64,000 bases of DNA from Hyphococcus lacteus (GTDB taxonomy: Bacteria; Pseudomonadota; Alphaproteobacteria; Caulobacterales; Parvularculaceae), in assembly GCF_041058985.1 (NCBI RefSeq), contig NZ_JBEHZE010000001.1:1798001-1862000 (forward strand), read 5' to 3'. The notes under the pieces are model-generated. The model saw nothing but the letters and a program-made list of their open reading frames with translations, searched no databases and was not told where the DNA came from. Within the stretch, counting starts at the first letter, position 1, and each line of letters begins with the position of its first letter. A program made the translations under genes and the position numbers. Below, in pieces: positions 1-8,057 of this stretch.

Positions 1-416
1 GGCTTTTGAGCTTCCCCAAGAACGCGGACCTGCTGGTCAAAAGTGGAGGAGAAGTTACTAACAATAACAGTTACCTCAGGTGCACGAACAAACTCGCGCA
101 ATACACCCTCAAGATCGGTTGCCAGAACTGACGGTGTTTTGCCGGACGCGACCATGTCTTCAACCAGTGGTGTCGAAATGCGACCATCAGGGCGGACGGT
201 TACGTTGGTTGAAAGCTCAGGTGCGCGCCAAACAAAAATCTCGAGTTGGTCTAGCGGTCCAATCAGGTAATCTGGCGCGGTTGCCGCAGCAGTGCTCGCG
301 TTGTTCGGTGCCGCTTCGAGCTTTTCGCCACTGATCGAGGAGCAGGCGGCCAAAAAGACAAATGCCGCGAGGGCAGCGAAAAGTCGTGTCGTTTCAATAA
401 TCTTGTTCATGTTCAT
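1..416 (-). CDS. Wza-type polysaccharide export lipoprotein (3' end outside window)
   Basis: The reverse strand is open from an ATG at 416 to the window edge, giving 138 N-terminal residues. They start MNMNKIIETT, continue with a hydrophobic stretch and a lipobox (FLAAC, Cys near residue 25), a short Ala/Asn linker, and then DYLIGPLDQLEIFVWR and VTVRPDGRISTPLVEDM. These are typical of the Poly_export (Wza/KpsD) domain. The family forms the outer-membrane channel for capsule or exopolysaccharide. A second ATG two codons downstream could also be used. A good sigma-54-like element lies about 75 bp upstream. With the sugar transferase and glycosyltransferase next door it marks the edge of an exopolysaccharide locus; the PEP-CTERM protein at 38.5 kb suggests the exosortase-associated variety, which is inference. 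Confidence 0.88.
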   Translation of the reverse strand, partial: MNMNKIIETTRLFAALAAFVFLAACSSISGEKLEAAPNNASTAAATAPDYLIGPLDQLEIFVWRAPELSTNVTVRPDGRISTPLVEDMVASGKTPSVLATDLEGVLREFVRAPEVTVIVSNFSSTFDQQVRVLGEAQK

Positions 417-489
417 AACCTTTATGGCGTCCAATGGGCTGTGGGCCGGCGCTGTAGCCCTGTTTGTCGCACAATAGTCTAAAGGCAAC

Positions 490-504
490 GCAAATTCTTT
501 GCCA
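490..504 (-). promoter_or_regulatory. Sigma-54-like -24/-12 promoter for the polysaccharide export gene
   Basis: On the reverse strand the bases read TGGCAAAGAATTTGC, against the sigma-54 consensus TGGCAC-N5-TTGC. Nine of ten defined positions match, and the invariant GG and GC have the required 10-bp gap. The predicted start point is near 478, leaving a leader of about 60 nt before the ATG at 416. Exosortase/PEP-CTERM loci in Proteobacteria often carry the PrsK/PrsR sensor and sigma-54 activator pair, which makes the site plausible. No upstream activator site was identified. Confidence 0.55.
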
Positions 505-621
505 TGCCCCCAAATTTAGCGCCGTGCCAAGTCGAAATCTGACCAGATCTAATGATCGGGCCGTTTACATCTGCGAGGTGTCGGCTGATTCCGCCGCAAC
601 TCGCACCCGCAAAAAGTCAGT

Positions 622-1452
622 TTAGCGACTTCCTAAGCCAAATAATGCCACCCGGATCGTCATAAATACGATCATTAGGTCCATGATTGGGGAAAAATGG
701 CGCATATAATAAAGGTCGTAGCGCAGCTTATTGCGGGCACCTTCAACTGAGGCGGAATATTCATATTTGACTTGTGCCCAACCGGTAATGCCGGGTTTGA
801 TCAGGTGCCGACAATGGTAAAGCGGTATTTCCTGTTCCAATTCGAGAACAAATTCAGGCCGTTCTGGGCGTGGACCGACGAAACTCATTTCACCTCGTAA
901 CACGTTGATCGCTTGCGGAATTTCATCAATTCGGAATTTACGAATGAAACGACCGACGCGGGTTACGCGATTATCTTTAAGAGCCGCATATTGAGGGCCA
1001 TTGGCCTCTGCGTTTGAGATCATCGACCGGAATTTATAAACCTCGAATACACGACCGCCGAAACCAACGCGTTTTTGGCGGTATAAGATGGTGCCGGGGC
1101 TATCTATTTTGATAATTATTGCCGTGAGCAATAAAATTGGCGCGAGGAATATCAACAGGCCAAGACTAAAGCAGATGTCTAGAACACGCTTGGTTCCTGC
1201 ACTGATGGGTGTATTCATGCGCGCAGCGGCTTTTATCAACTCTTCTGATTGCGCCATTTCGTCGGGGCGTACGTGGGGCACGTCGCTGCCACCGGCAGAA
1301 AGCTCTGTCGCTCCTTCGCGATGAAAAATAGTACCGTTTTTGGGTTTGTAATCACCCACGTGAAGCAAGCGTGTTGTGGCTACGACGCACAGCGTCGCTA
1401 GCACAATCGCAAGCGCATATAGAACAAACATCCCCCACTCCAACCTCGCCAC
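622..1452 (-). CDS. Undecaprenyl-phosphate sugar phosphotransferase, short form
   Basis: 276 residues. An N-terminal membrane segment (about 8-28) is followed by a polar linker and then the bacterial sugar transferase domain from about residue 85: KRVLDICFSLG, a membrane-embedded hairpin, YRQKRVGFGG, VYKFRSM, RKFRIDEIPQ and GEMSFVGPRPERPEF. These match the PHPT/PssA catalytic region that moves a sugar phosphate onto undecaprenyl phosphate to start exopolysaccharide repeat synthesis. Full-length members of the exosortase-linked type have about 460 residues with several N-terminal helices and a nucleotide-binding-like domain; here only one helix remains. It lies on the same strand as the export lipoprotein, with about 205 bp between them. 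The sugar donor cannot be told. Confidence 0.85.
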   Translation of the reverse strand: MARLEWGMFVLYALAIVLATLCVVATTRLLHVGDYKPKNGTIFHREGATELSAGGSDVPHVRPDEMAQSEELIKAAARMNTPISAGTKRVLDICFSLGLLIFLAPILLLTAIIIKIDSPGTILYRQKRVGFGGRVFEVYKFRSMISNAEANGPQYAALKDNRVTRVGRFIRKFRIDEIPQAINVLRGEMSFVGPRPERPEFVLELEQEIPLYHCRHLIKPGITGWAQVKYEYSASVEGARNKLRYDLYYMRHFSPIMDLMIVFMTIRVALFGLGSR

Positions 1453-1528
1453 TAACCAGAATTCACATATTTGAATCCGCTAATGGCACTTCCACTGTAC
1501 GAAAATGCAACAATCGAAGCTCTCTACC

Positions 1529-1543
1529 GCATAATACATGCCT
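1529..1543 (-). promoter_or_regulatory. Weak sigma-54-like element upstream of the sugar transferase
   Basis: Reverse-strand bases AGGCATGTATTATGC keep GG and GC at exact -24/-12 spacing but match the consensus at only 7 of 10 defined positions. The distance to the start codon at 1452 (about 65 nt of leader) is like that of the better site before the export gene. Treat as a candidate only. Confidence 0.25.
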
Positions 1544-1624
1544 AACAGAAAGTTAAGAAGGTAAATGAGGCAAGTGTATGTTTTCGGGAGAATGAAAGTA
1601 AAAAACTGTGTTGTTTAGTGGGAA

Positions 1625-1768
1625 TTAATCGACCAGAGCAAAAATAACAGCCCAAATACTTCCAGCAGTTGCAAACCATGCAAGAACACACGCTAATGCG
1701 GGAAGCCGTTCGGTATTGGTACCCGTTGAAGCGTGCTGTCGTGTCGTTTGAGCTGTCGCTGTGGGCAT
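1625..1768 (-). CDS. Possible 47-residue single-pass membrane protein
   Basis: ATG at 1768, stop at 1625. The first 20 residues are polar and Thr/Gln-rich (MPTATAQTTRQHA). They are followed by a single hydrophobic segment (ACVLAWFATAGSIWAVIFAL) ending VD, as expected of a small inner-membrane protein. The ribosome binding site is poor (AGTGAG about 5 bp before the ATG). It sits alone between two exopolysaccharide transcription units. No family was recognised. The coding status rests only on the polar-then-hydrophobic layout. Confidence 0.4.
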   Translation of the reverse strand: MPTATAQTTRQHASTGTNTERLPALACVLAWFATAGSIWAVIFALVD

Positions 1769-1921
1769 TGCGTCTCACTTTCGCTGCGAATGCGGGAAGT
1801 CTATGGCGCGTTCGTTCAAGAATCTCTTAACGAATGTTCTGTCTACGTGTTTTTGTTAACGCCCGCCCGTTAAGTTTGTTCCATCATTGCGCGATTGAGC
1901 GCCTAAAAAACGCCGAGCTCT

Positions 1922-4090
1922 ATGCGTATCCTTTTGTTTTCAACGCTTTTTCCGAATGCAGTATCGCCTTCACACGGCGTGTTTGTGGAAAACCGTATGA
2001 ATGCTTATCGGCAAAAATATGATGCTGACGTCAAAGTCGTTGCGCCAGTGCCGTGGTTTCCATTCCGCCACCAAGCCTTTGGGGCGTATGCGGTGTCGGC
2101 GAGTGTTCCATTTCGGGAGGTGCGAAATGGAATCGACATTCTTCACCCGCGCTACTTAATCCCACCCAAAATTGCGATGCATGTGGCACCGAGCGCATTG
2201 ACGCGTTGTCTCGACAAGGCAGTGCGTGACCTTCGCGCCGAGGGTTGGGAATTTGATTTTATTGATGCGCATTACTTCTACCCTGATGGCGTGGCTGCAT
2301 CACGTATTGCCGCGCGATATGACAAACCTTTTGTCATTACCGGAAGGGGAACGGACATTAATTTGTTGCCGTCCTATAGCGGACCACGTCGAGCGATTAT
2401 TGAAGCGGCGAGCAGGGCGGATTCAATTATTACTGTTGCGAGCGCATTGAAAGATGAGCTTGAGCGGATTGGTGTTGCAAAACCGAAAGTAACAGTTTTG
2501 CGCAACGGTGTTGATCTGAAGAAATTTAGGCCAGCAGAACGTGAAGTTGAAAGGCGGGCATTGGGCCTAAGCGGGTTAGTGCTTGCAAGCGTCGGTCATT
2601 TAATTGACCGCAAGGGCCACGATCTCGTCATTGAGGCACTGCAAGATATAAAAGACGCTACCTTGCTGATTGCCGGAGAGGGGCCAGAGCGCGGTTCGTT
2701 AGAGGAAAAAGCGATACGATTGGGTGTTTTTTCACGAGTGAATTTTCTCGGTCGTATAGAGCACGACGAGCTTTATCGAATTTACAACGCGGCAGATATT
2801 CTGGTTCTCGCATCCTCCCGAGAGGGGTGGCCCAATGTTCTGCTCGAATCGTTGGCTTGCGGAACGCCGTGTGTTGCAACAAATGTATGGGGTTCAGGTG
2901 AAGTAATTACTGCGCCCGCTGCAGGTCAACTTGCGAAGGGTAGGTCCGCCAAGGAAATTGCCGAAGCGACAAATAATTTGCGCAAATCTATGCCAACCCG
3001 CCAAGAGACAAGGGCGTATGCAGAGCAATATTCGTGGGAAGAAACTGCGGATGGAATGCATAACATTTTTTCTGATTTATTGGAAAAATCCAAAAGTCGA
3101 GCGGCGCTTCAAATAACGCCGATAAAGTTAGCTTCCAGAACTGAAAAACCAAAACTGATCGTGACCGTCGATACGGAAGAGCAGTTTGATTGGAACGAGT
3201 TTGATAATACTACATATTTAGTAAACGAAACCAGCGGTATAGAGCGTTTTCAGAATATCTGCGAAAGCACAGGCGCGACACCGCTATATTTTCTGACTTG
3301 GCCGCTTTTAGACAATGCGGAAATGACGAAATATTTTCGGTCCTTAAAAAATACGGGCGTTGCTGATTGTGGTATTCACCTTCATCAATGGGCGACGCCT
3401 CCCGGTGATTTTTCAAGCGAATATTTTTCGTATCAACAGAATCTTCCGCGCGAAGCGCTTCGCCAGAAGTTAAAAACTATGGCGGAAAAATTCGAAGCAA
3501 CTTTTGGTGAGAGAGCGACAAGCCATCGGGCTGGACGTTATGGGATTGGTCGCGAAGATTATGCGTATCTATCTGAGATCGGCATCACCCATGATTTTAG
3601 CCCCAGCGCGAGTTTCGACTTTCATTCATCTGGTGGGCCTGATTTTTCCCTGATGACGAATATGCCTTTTGAAATCACAGATCAGGCATGGAAGATAAAT
3701 GTAACGCCGGTGTGTGGCGCGAGAGCGATCCTGAAGACGCGAAAATTTTTGCAGCAAAATGTGCATGAAAATGGTTTTGTGCATTCCGATGGTGGTCGAC
3801 GGGCGACTTTTACACGGGCAATGAGATTGTCACCCGAAGGGGCAAGTCTCGCGGACCTAAAGGCGTTGGCCAATCATCTTATTGACGATCAAACGCCGGT
3901 ACTGAGTTACAGCCTGCATTCGACTTCGTTAGTGGTTGGCGGAAATGACTATGCGCGAGATGCGGCGGCAGTCGATGAAATCCTGCTCCAAACAGAAGTG
4001 TTTTTGAGGTGGTTCAAGGATAGTCTGGGCGGGGAGATTCTCTCGCTTCAAGACCTTGAAAAACTCTACGAAAACGGTTCGCCCACTTAA
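1922..4090 (+). CDS. GT4 glycosyltransferase fused to a polysaccharide-deacetylase-like domain
   Basis: 722 residues in two parts. Residues 1-385 are a GT-B glycosyltransferase of family 4: N-terminal LFPNAVSPSHGVFVENRM, GRGTDINLLP, the central VLRNGVDLKKF and GHLIDRKG, and the donor-site EGWPNVLLESLACGTP near 300-315. From about residue 407 a second domain begins with LIVTVDTEEQFDW. It continues with CGIHLHQW and SHRAGRYGIG, the pattern of WalW-like proteins related to NodB deacetylases. Both domains look intact, so one polypeptide could add a sugar and remove an acyl group during exopolysaccharide assembly. No signal peptide is present, so a cytoplasmic site is expected. It is divergent from the sugar transferase. 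The fusion is seen directly; the exact substrates are unknown. Confidence 0.85.
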   Translation: MRILLFSTLFPNAVSPSHGVFVENRMNAYRQKYDADVKVVAPVPWFPFRHQAFGAYAVSASVPFREVRNGIDILHPRYLIPPKIAMHVAPSALTRCLDKAVRDLRAEGWEFDFIDAHYFYPDGVAASRIAARYDKPFVITGRGTDINLLPSYSGPRRAIIEAASRADSIITVASALKDELERIGVAKPKVTVLRNGVDLKKFRPAEREVERRALGLSGLVLASVGHLIDRKGHDLVIEALQDIKDATLLIAGEGPERGSLEEKAIRLGVFSRVNFLGRIEHDELYRIYNAADILVLASSREGWPNVLLESLACGTPCVATNVWGSGEVITAPAAGQLAKGRSAKEIAEATNNLRKSMPTRQETRAYAEQYSWEETADGMHNIFSDLLEKSKSRAALQITPIKLASRTEKPKLIVTVDTEEQFDWNEFDNTTYLVNETSGIERFQNICESTGATPLYFLTWPLLDNAEMTKYFRSLKNTGVADCGIHLHQWATPPGDFSSEYFSYQQNLPREALRQKLKTMAEKFEATFGERATSHRAGRYGIGREDYAYLSEIGITHDFSPSASFDFHSSGGPDFSLMTNMPFEITDQAWKINVTPVCGARAILKTRKFLQQNVHENGFVHSDGGRRATFTRAMRLSPEGASLADLKALANHLIDDQTPVLSYSLHSTSLVVGGNDYARDAAAVDEILLQTEVFLRWFKDSLGGEILSLQDLEKLYENGSPT

Positions 4091-4149
4091 CACCCCGTTA
4101 ATCATAAACCGCGTATTTTCATTATATTGTAGATGCGAGGGATGCCGAC

Positions 4150-4524
4150 ATGTTGGCCTCTGAAATTTTTCGGCTTGTTTTTGGGTTCGTAGCTGTGCTC
4201 GGCATGATTGGACTTGCAGCTCTCGCGGCACAAAAGGCTGGTCTTGCATCGATGAATGGGGCCGGTGGGCGCAAACGCCGGTTGGCGTTGCGCGAAGTTC
4301 TGCCGATTGACGCCCGTAGGCGGATTGCCATCGTCAAATGTGACGATACGGAATATTTGATCTTGCTTGGGCCGACCGGCGAGACAGTCGTTGACAGTAA
4401 TCTGAAATCGGTTCCGGGCAACGAGGTCAGCGAACTGGATCATGTCAATCCTTTTGCAAACTCAATGGACAGCATCTCAAATTTTGCGACGAAATTACGG
4501 TCTGCTGGAAAAAATGCAGCCTGA
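4150..4524 (+). CDS. fliO: FliO-like flagellar biosynthesis protein
   Basis: 124 residues with one N-terminal transmembrane segment (about 5-28), a basic linker (GGRKRRLALREV) and a small C-terminal domain with DARRRIAIVKCDDTEYLILLGPTGETVV. This is the typical FliO/MopB fold signature. FliO helps assemble the FliP ring of the flagellar export gate. No other flagellar gene is in the window, so the gene is separated from the main cluster or kept for another role. The start follows GAGGG at 8-9 bp. It lies 59 bp after the glycosyltransferase fusion on the same strand; the tail is unlike any other family I recognise. Confidence 0.7.
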   Translation: MLASEIFRLVFGFVAVLGMIGLAALAAQKAGLASMNGAGGRKRRLALREVLPIDARRRIAIVKCDDTEYLILLGPTGETVVDSNLKSVPGNEVSELDHVNPFANSMDSISNFATKLRSAGKNAA

Positions 4525-4638
4525 TTGTCTTGTGTGCGCCGCAATACAATCGTGCCCGTAAACCTGCCGCTTGGCTTGCCCCGCAAGAAAAGGTAAACTC
4601 CTTCGGGCAAGGGTAATGGTAATGACGGGGAACCTACA

Positions 4639-5121
4639 ATGATAAGAATAATTCTGCCGCTGGCGATTGTCGCGGCAATGTTTTTAGGGCCAATGTATGC
4701 GTATCCATCGGACAACCCTGTTAGTGGACGATCGGAACAATCGATTGTAACGGGGGATAAATTCATTGGCGGCGTGATCGATTGCGTACGCAAGCTTGAA
4801 GTTCCTTTGGGCAAGGAATGCGCTTCTGAAGCGGTGATCAATAATTCAAAACTCCCAAGTCAGGTTATGTCGCTAGCGGCGGTTATGTCGCTTGCTGCGG
4901 CGGTAATTGGTATTTTTGGGGTGTTGCCCTTTGTTGGTCGTTTAACCAGTGTTGTAACGATGATCGCCGGGTTGTCCGTATTGGGAGCGATGGGACTGTT
5001 CTTGGTGACTATGATGGGTACCAAGACTGGTTTGCCTGCGGTTCAATGGGGGGCTTACCTTACGGCAGGTGTCGCGCTGATTACGACGATAAGTGGTCTG
5101 TCGGGTATGCGCGGCCGATAA
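4639..5121 (+). CDS. Hypothetical membrane protein, 160 residues
   Basis: A signal-peptide-like start (IRIILPLAIVAAMFLGPMYA) precedes a polar, probably periplasmic stretch with two cysteines (GGVIDCVRKL, GKECASEA). Three hydrophobic segments follow (about 78-98, 100-124, 133-153). A duplicated MSLAA-type motif occurs at the first helix. The reading frame is preceded by GGGGAA at a good distance and followed directly by a strong terminator. No family was recognised; the two cysteines could form a disulfide. It follows fliO by 114 bp. Confidence 0.6.
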   Translation: MIRIILPLAIVAAMFLGPMYAYPSDNPVSGRSEQSIVTGDKFIGGVIDCVRKLEVPLGKECASEAVINNSKLPSQVMSLAAVMSLAAAVIGIFGVLPFVGRLTSVVTMIAGLSVLGAMGLFLVTMMGTKTGLPAVQWGAYLTAGVALITTISGLSGMRGR

Positions 5122-5145
5122 GCGTCGAACACATTTCACAAAAAA

Positions 5146-5172
5146 GGCCGCTCAAAAGAGCGGCCTTTTTTT
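5146..5172. terminator. Rho-independent terminator between convergent genes
   Basis: An 8-bp perfect stem (ggccgctc / gagcggcc) with an AAAA loop is followed by seven T on the forward strand and preceded by five or more A. It can therefore serve both the membrane protein gene (forward) and the bactofilin gene (reverse). Confidence 0.9.
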
Positions 5173-5187
5173 GATTATGTATGAATT

Positions 5188-5802
5188 TTAGCGAAGCGGC
5201 GAGCGACCTGCGTTTAAGAATGATGGTGTTTCATTCGCGGCTGCTGGCCGATCTGACATTTCCGCAACTTCGTCGTTCGACGATGTTACTGGCCGCGGCG
5301 CGGGCGCTGGTGATGATGGACGTGCGCGGCGGAAGTCTTTCGCAGATGTTTCAGACAGAGGATCGTCAGAATGACGACAATTGCCCTCGAAATGTGCACC
5401 AGTTTCTACGGAAAGTGAACTATGGAGGATGTCACCTTGAATATGTGCGGTTGATGCTAGCGAAACTGATTTAGCGCGAATGCCGCCTTCGACACGCCCA
5501 CGAACAGTTACTGTTTCACAGATGACTTCGCCTTTGACGGAGGCTTTTTCACCAATGATTAGAGAGCCAGCCTTAACATCGCCTTCTAGCGCGCCATCGA
5601 ACTGGATCTCACCGGCAGAATTGATATTGCCGCGCATGACCACATCAGATGAAATGATTGACGGGACTCCAGCTGATTTCATTACGCCTGATCCTTTTCT
5701 CGACGGTTGTTGAACATTCGCTTGCTGAGCAACTGCATCTTTAGGTGCATTACTCTGCGATTTTGAGTCGAGAGACTTATTCGGTTTAGCTTTCGAAAAC
5801 AT
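5188..5802 (-). CDS. bacA: Bactofilin
   Basis: 204 residues from the ATG at 5802, which follows an AGGTAG ribosome site; an upstream in-frame ATG would lie wholly inside the peptidase gene and lacks support. The central region (about 47-145) is the bactofilin beta-helix with its short repeating units (ISSDVVMRGNINSAGEIQFD, LEGDVKAGSLIIGEKASVKG, VRGRVEGGIRAKSV). It is flanked by disordered N- and C-terminal tails rich in Ser, Pro and Arg. Bactofilins polymerise without nucleotide at the membrane and position cell-wall enzymes. The start overlaps the end of the M23 peptidase gene by 17 bp, so the two are translationally coupled. Confidence 0.92.
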   Translation of the reverse strand: MFSKAKPNKSLDSKSQSNAPKDAVAQQANVQQPSRKGSGVMKSAGVPSIISSDVVMRGNINSAGEIQFDGALEGDVKAGSLIIGEKASVKGEVICETVTVRGRVEGGIRAKSVSLASTAHIQGDILHSSLSVETGAHFEGNCRHSDDPLSETSAKDFRRARPSSPAPAPRPVTSSNDEVAEMSDRPAAANETPSFLNAGRSPLR

Positions 5803-7093
5803 ATCTACCTGCCTCAATAAAACGGCGAGGATTGAGTGGTTTTCCTTTGAACAGCACCTCGTAATGGACGTGCGGTCCAGTCGATCTCCCACTTGATCCC
5901 AATTCCCCTACCTTGTCGTGAAGACTGACCTTCTGCCCCGTCTTCACCGAAATGCGGTTCATATGCGCATAACGTGTAACAAACCCGTTTCCGTGGTTGA
6001 TTTCAACAAGTCGCCCAAAACCAGAGCGTGTACCCGCAAATTTAACCACACCGTCTGCTGTCGCCGTGATTGGCGATGCCCAGGGTGCTGCGAAATCTAT
6101 GCCGTTGTGGCGTGAATATTTTCCGTTAATCGGGTCACGACGTATACCAAACGAGCTTGTGTATCTGCGGCCAACGATCAAAGGGGAGGAAAGTGGCACA
6201 TTTAACATGGCTTTTTGGAGCGCGGCCAACTCGTCAACGGCCCCCGATGCGCGATTAGCATGTTGATAGAATTTTGCCGCGGCTTCGTCGCCGACAGCAA
6301 TATCAATGAACGGCCCACCTTGTGCCAAAGTGATATTCGATATTTTGGCCGGTGTTACGACTGATTCAATCGGCACACCAGTCGTTTGGAGGATCATCCG
6401 AAGTTGATCCCGCTTGTTATTGGCTTTTTCCTCTAGTGAAGCGAGCAACAGCATCTGCTCGGTATAAAGGTCGGCTGCGGCCTTATTCATGGAATTGATC
6501 GCTTCAGACGCGGTACCATTGGTCGGGCCACCATCGCGCACCTGTTCGGCCCCTTGGCGACGGGTGGCTTCTATCCGTGACTGTCGTGGTGTTGGCTCGC
6601 CCGGATTAACGTCAATCATAATGCGATTGCCGTTTGTTGGGTGCTGGCCACTTGGTCCGCCAGCCTCTGCCAATCCGGTTGCAAGCGTATCAAGCCCTTG
6701 ATCGACTGATGTTTTCCGCTCGACCATATTTTGCAGTAATTGATGCCGAGCAGAGATATCGGCCATAGTCTCGTCAAAGTTCTGCTTGATGATCTGATTT
6801 AGTTCGCTGACATCGTCATAAGCGCGCTGAGCATCGTGAATACGCTTGGAATAGGTGGTCTCCATGATCCGGCTGTCGCGGTCTTTTGCGACAATAATCT
6901 GCTCTTTGAAGACCACGTTAACGGATGCGTAAGCGACCCAGAGGAGGGCAGCACCAACTATTGTCGCCAGAGCGATCTGGCTCTTGCTCGACATAGAGAT
7001 AAAATGAACGACGCCATCACTACGGTGATATATCTGCCGCTCTTTGAAGATACGGCTCAGTACGCGTCTTACTTTGCCGGAACGACGGCTCAT
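5786..7093 (-). CDS. lmdC: LmdC-like M23 peptidoglycan endopeptidase
   Basis: 435 residues. A basic cytoplasmic N-terminus (about 1-36) and one membrane anchor (about 39-59) are followed by a long coiled-coil-like region (about 70-260) and a C-terminal LytM/M23 domain. The zinc ligands are complete: H329 and D333 (HNGID) and the HVH pair at 408-410. This layout is that of LmdC, which in Hyphomonas and relatives binds bactofilin BacA through its cytoplasmic tail and cuts peptide crosslinks in the wall. The downstream overlapping bactofilin gene supports that partnership. The symbol is by analogy with that module. Confidence 0.85.
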   Translation of the reverse strand: MSRRSGKVRRVLSRIFKERQIYHRSDGVVHFISMSSKSQIALATIVGAALLWVAYASVNVVFKEQIIVAKDRDSRIMETTYSKRIHDAQRAYDDVSELNQIIKQNFDETMADISARHQLLQNMVERKTSVDQGLDTLATGLAEAGGPSGQHPTNGNRIMIDVNPGEPTPRQSRIEATRRQGAEQVRDGGPTNGTASEAINSMNKAAADLYTEQMLLLASLEEKANNKRDQLRMILQTTGVPIESVVTPAKISNITLAQGGPFIDIAVGDEAAAKFYQHANRASGAVDELAALQKAMLNVPLSSPLIVGRRYTSSFGIRRDPINGKYSRHNGIDFAAPWASPITATADGVVKFAGTRSGFGRLVEINHGNGFVTRYAHMNRISVKTGQKVSLHDKVGELGSSGRSTGPHVHYEVLFKGKPLNPRRFIEAGRYVFES

Positions 7094-7249
7094 TAAACAA
7101 ACGCCCCTTGGAAGCGCGAACTCACGCTACGATGCCACCCCTGTCGGTATAGCAACCCAAAACTGACCATTACGCAATACTTATGTGATCGTGTAACGCC
7201 ATTTTCCGCATTCTTTAGCACAGAAATTCTATTTACGCGGGTTTTGGTT

Positions 7250-8050
7250 TCAAATGGGTTCATAAAAATATTTATCGAGACCCGCTTTTTCCCGAGCATC
7301 ATGGTTAAAGGGCGGTTTCAACTCGCCTGCGAAGTAGGTTTTACGCAGTTTATGGAACGTTTCCGTGACATCTAGGTTTTGCTCGGCGCAAATCGTATCA
7401 AACCAGAGTTTTCCACAAGCCACATGCCCCACTTCCTCCGCGTAAATAACAGCGAGAACGTCTGCGCTTTCGTTATCGCCAGCTGAGCGAAGCCGCTTCA
7501 TCATTTCCGGGGTCACATCAAGCCCTCTCGCTTCCAAAATGAGTGGGGCAATGGCTAGGCGCGCAAGCACGTCATGCTTTGTTTTTTCTGCACTTTCCCA
7601 CAGCCCATTATGGGCGAGGTGGTCGCCATACTTTGCCCCCAGCGCATTGAGCCGCGCCTCAATCATCTGAAAATGCCGTGCCTCTTCTCCGCCAATTCTG
7701 ACCCAATCGCGGGCAAATGCCTTGGCATCCAGTCCCATTTTGGCGATTTCACCCGTAAATCGGGCTGCCATGTCAAATGCGAGATCGATGGCGTTGAATT
7801 CGATATGGGCGACCGCATGAAGAAGCGAAACCCGCCCCTCGACTGAACCAAAGCGCCGTTTGGGCATATCGCCGGGGTTGGCCAAAGCCGGCAATTTGGG
7901 CCGGGCTGGCTGGTTGGGCGGGGGCTCTGCTGTGTTTTCAAACCCACTTTGGAGCGTCACGTGGCGCAGCGCATCTGCCTTCGCTGCGGCAGATACTTTC
8001 TCAAAAGGCGCAGCGCTGGAAAGAACGTCAATGGCAGCATTCAAAATCAT
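7250..8050 (-). CDS. DUF455 ferritin-like protein
   Basis: 266 residues. The ferritin-like helical bundle shows carboxylate and histidine ligands in the typical spacing: LLHAVAHIEFNAIDLA, GGEEARHF and YAEEVGHVACG. This belongs to the DUF455 family, related to the diiron tRNA hydroxylase MiaE, but its substrate is unknown. It follows bcp after only 7 bp on the same strand, so the two are probably co-transcribed. The paired ExxH motifs indicate a real dimetal site. Confidence 0.8.
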   Translation of the reverse strand: MILNAAIDVLSSAAPFEKVSAAAKADALRHVTLQSGFENTAEPPPNQPARPKLPALANPGDMPKRRFGSVEGRVSLLHAVAHIEFNAIDLAFDMAARFTGEIAKMGLDAKAFARDWVRIGGEEARHFQMIEARLNALGAKYGDHLAHNGLWESAEKTKHDVLARLAIAPLILEARGLDVTPEMMKRLRSAGDNESADVLAVIYAEEVGHVACGKLWFDTICAEQNLDVTETFHKLRKTYFAGELKPPFNHDAREKAGLDKYFYEPI

Positions 8051-8057
8051 GGATTGA

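Larger units (their letters stand above)
1453..1921. other. 470-bp divergent intergenic region
   Basis: It separates the leftward exopolysaccharide genes from the rightward glycosyltransferase fusion. It holds one small reverse-strand ORF (1625-1768) and a weak sigma-54-like element (1529-1543). A second partial TGGCAC-type match on the forward strand near 1484-1498 lacks the -12 GC and lies too far from the next start to be convincing. No terminator or RNA gene was recognised. Confidence 0.5.

Noticed and set aside
1484..1498. Forward sigma-54-like TGGCAC-N5-CTGT
   Set aside because: The invariant -12 GC is missing and the next forward gene starts over 400 bp away.
4102..4841. Several reverse-strand open frames opposite fliO and the membrane protein
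   Set aside because: All lie opposite supported genes and show no family features.
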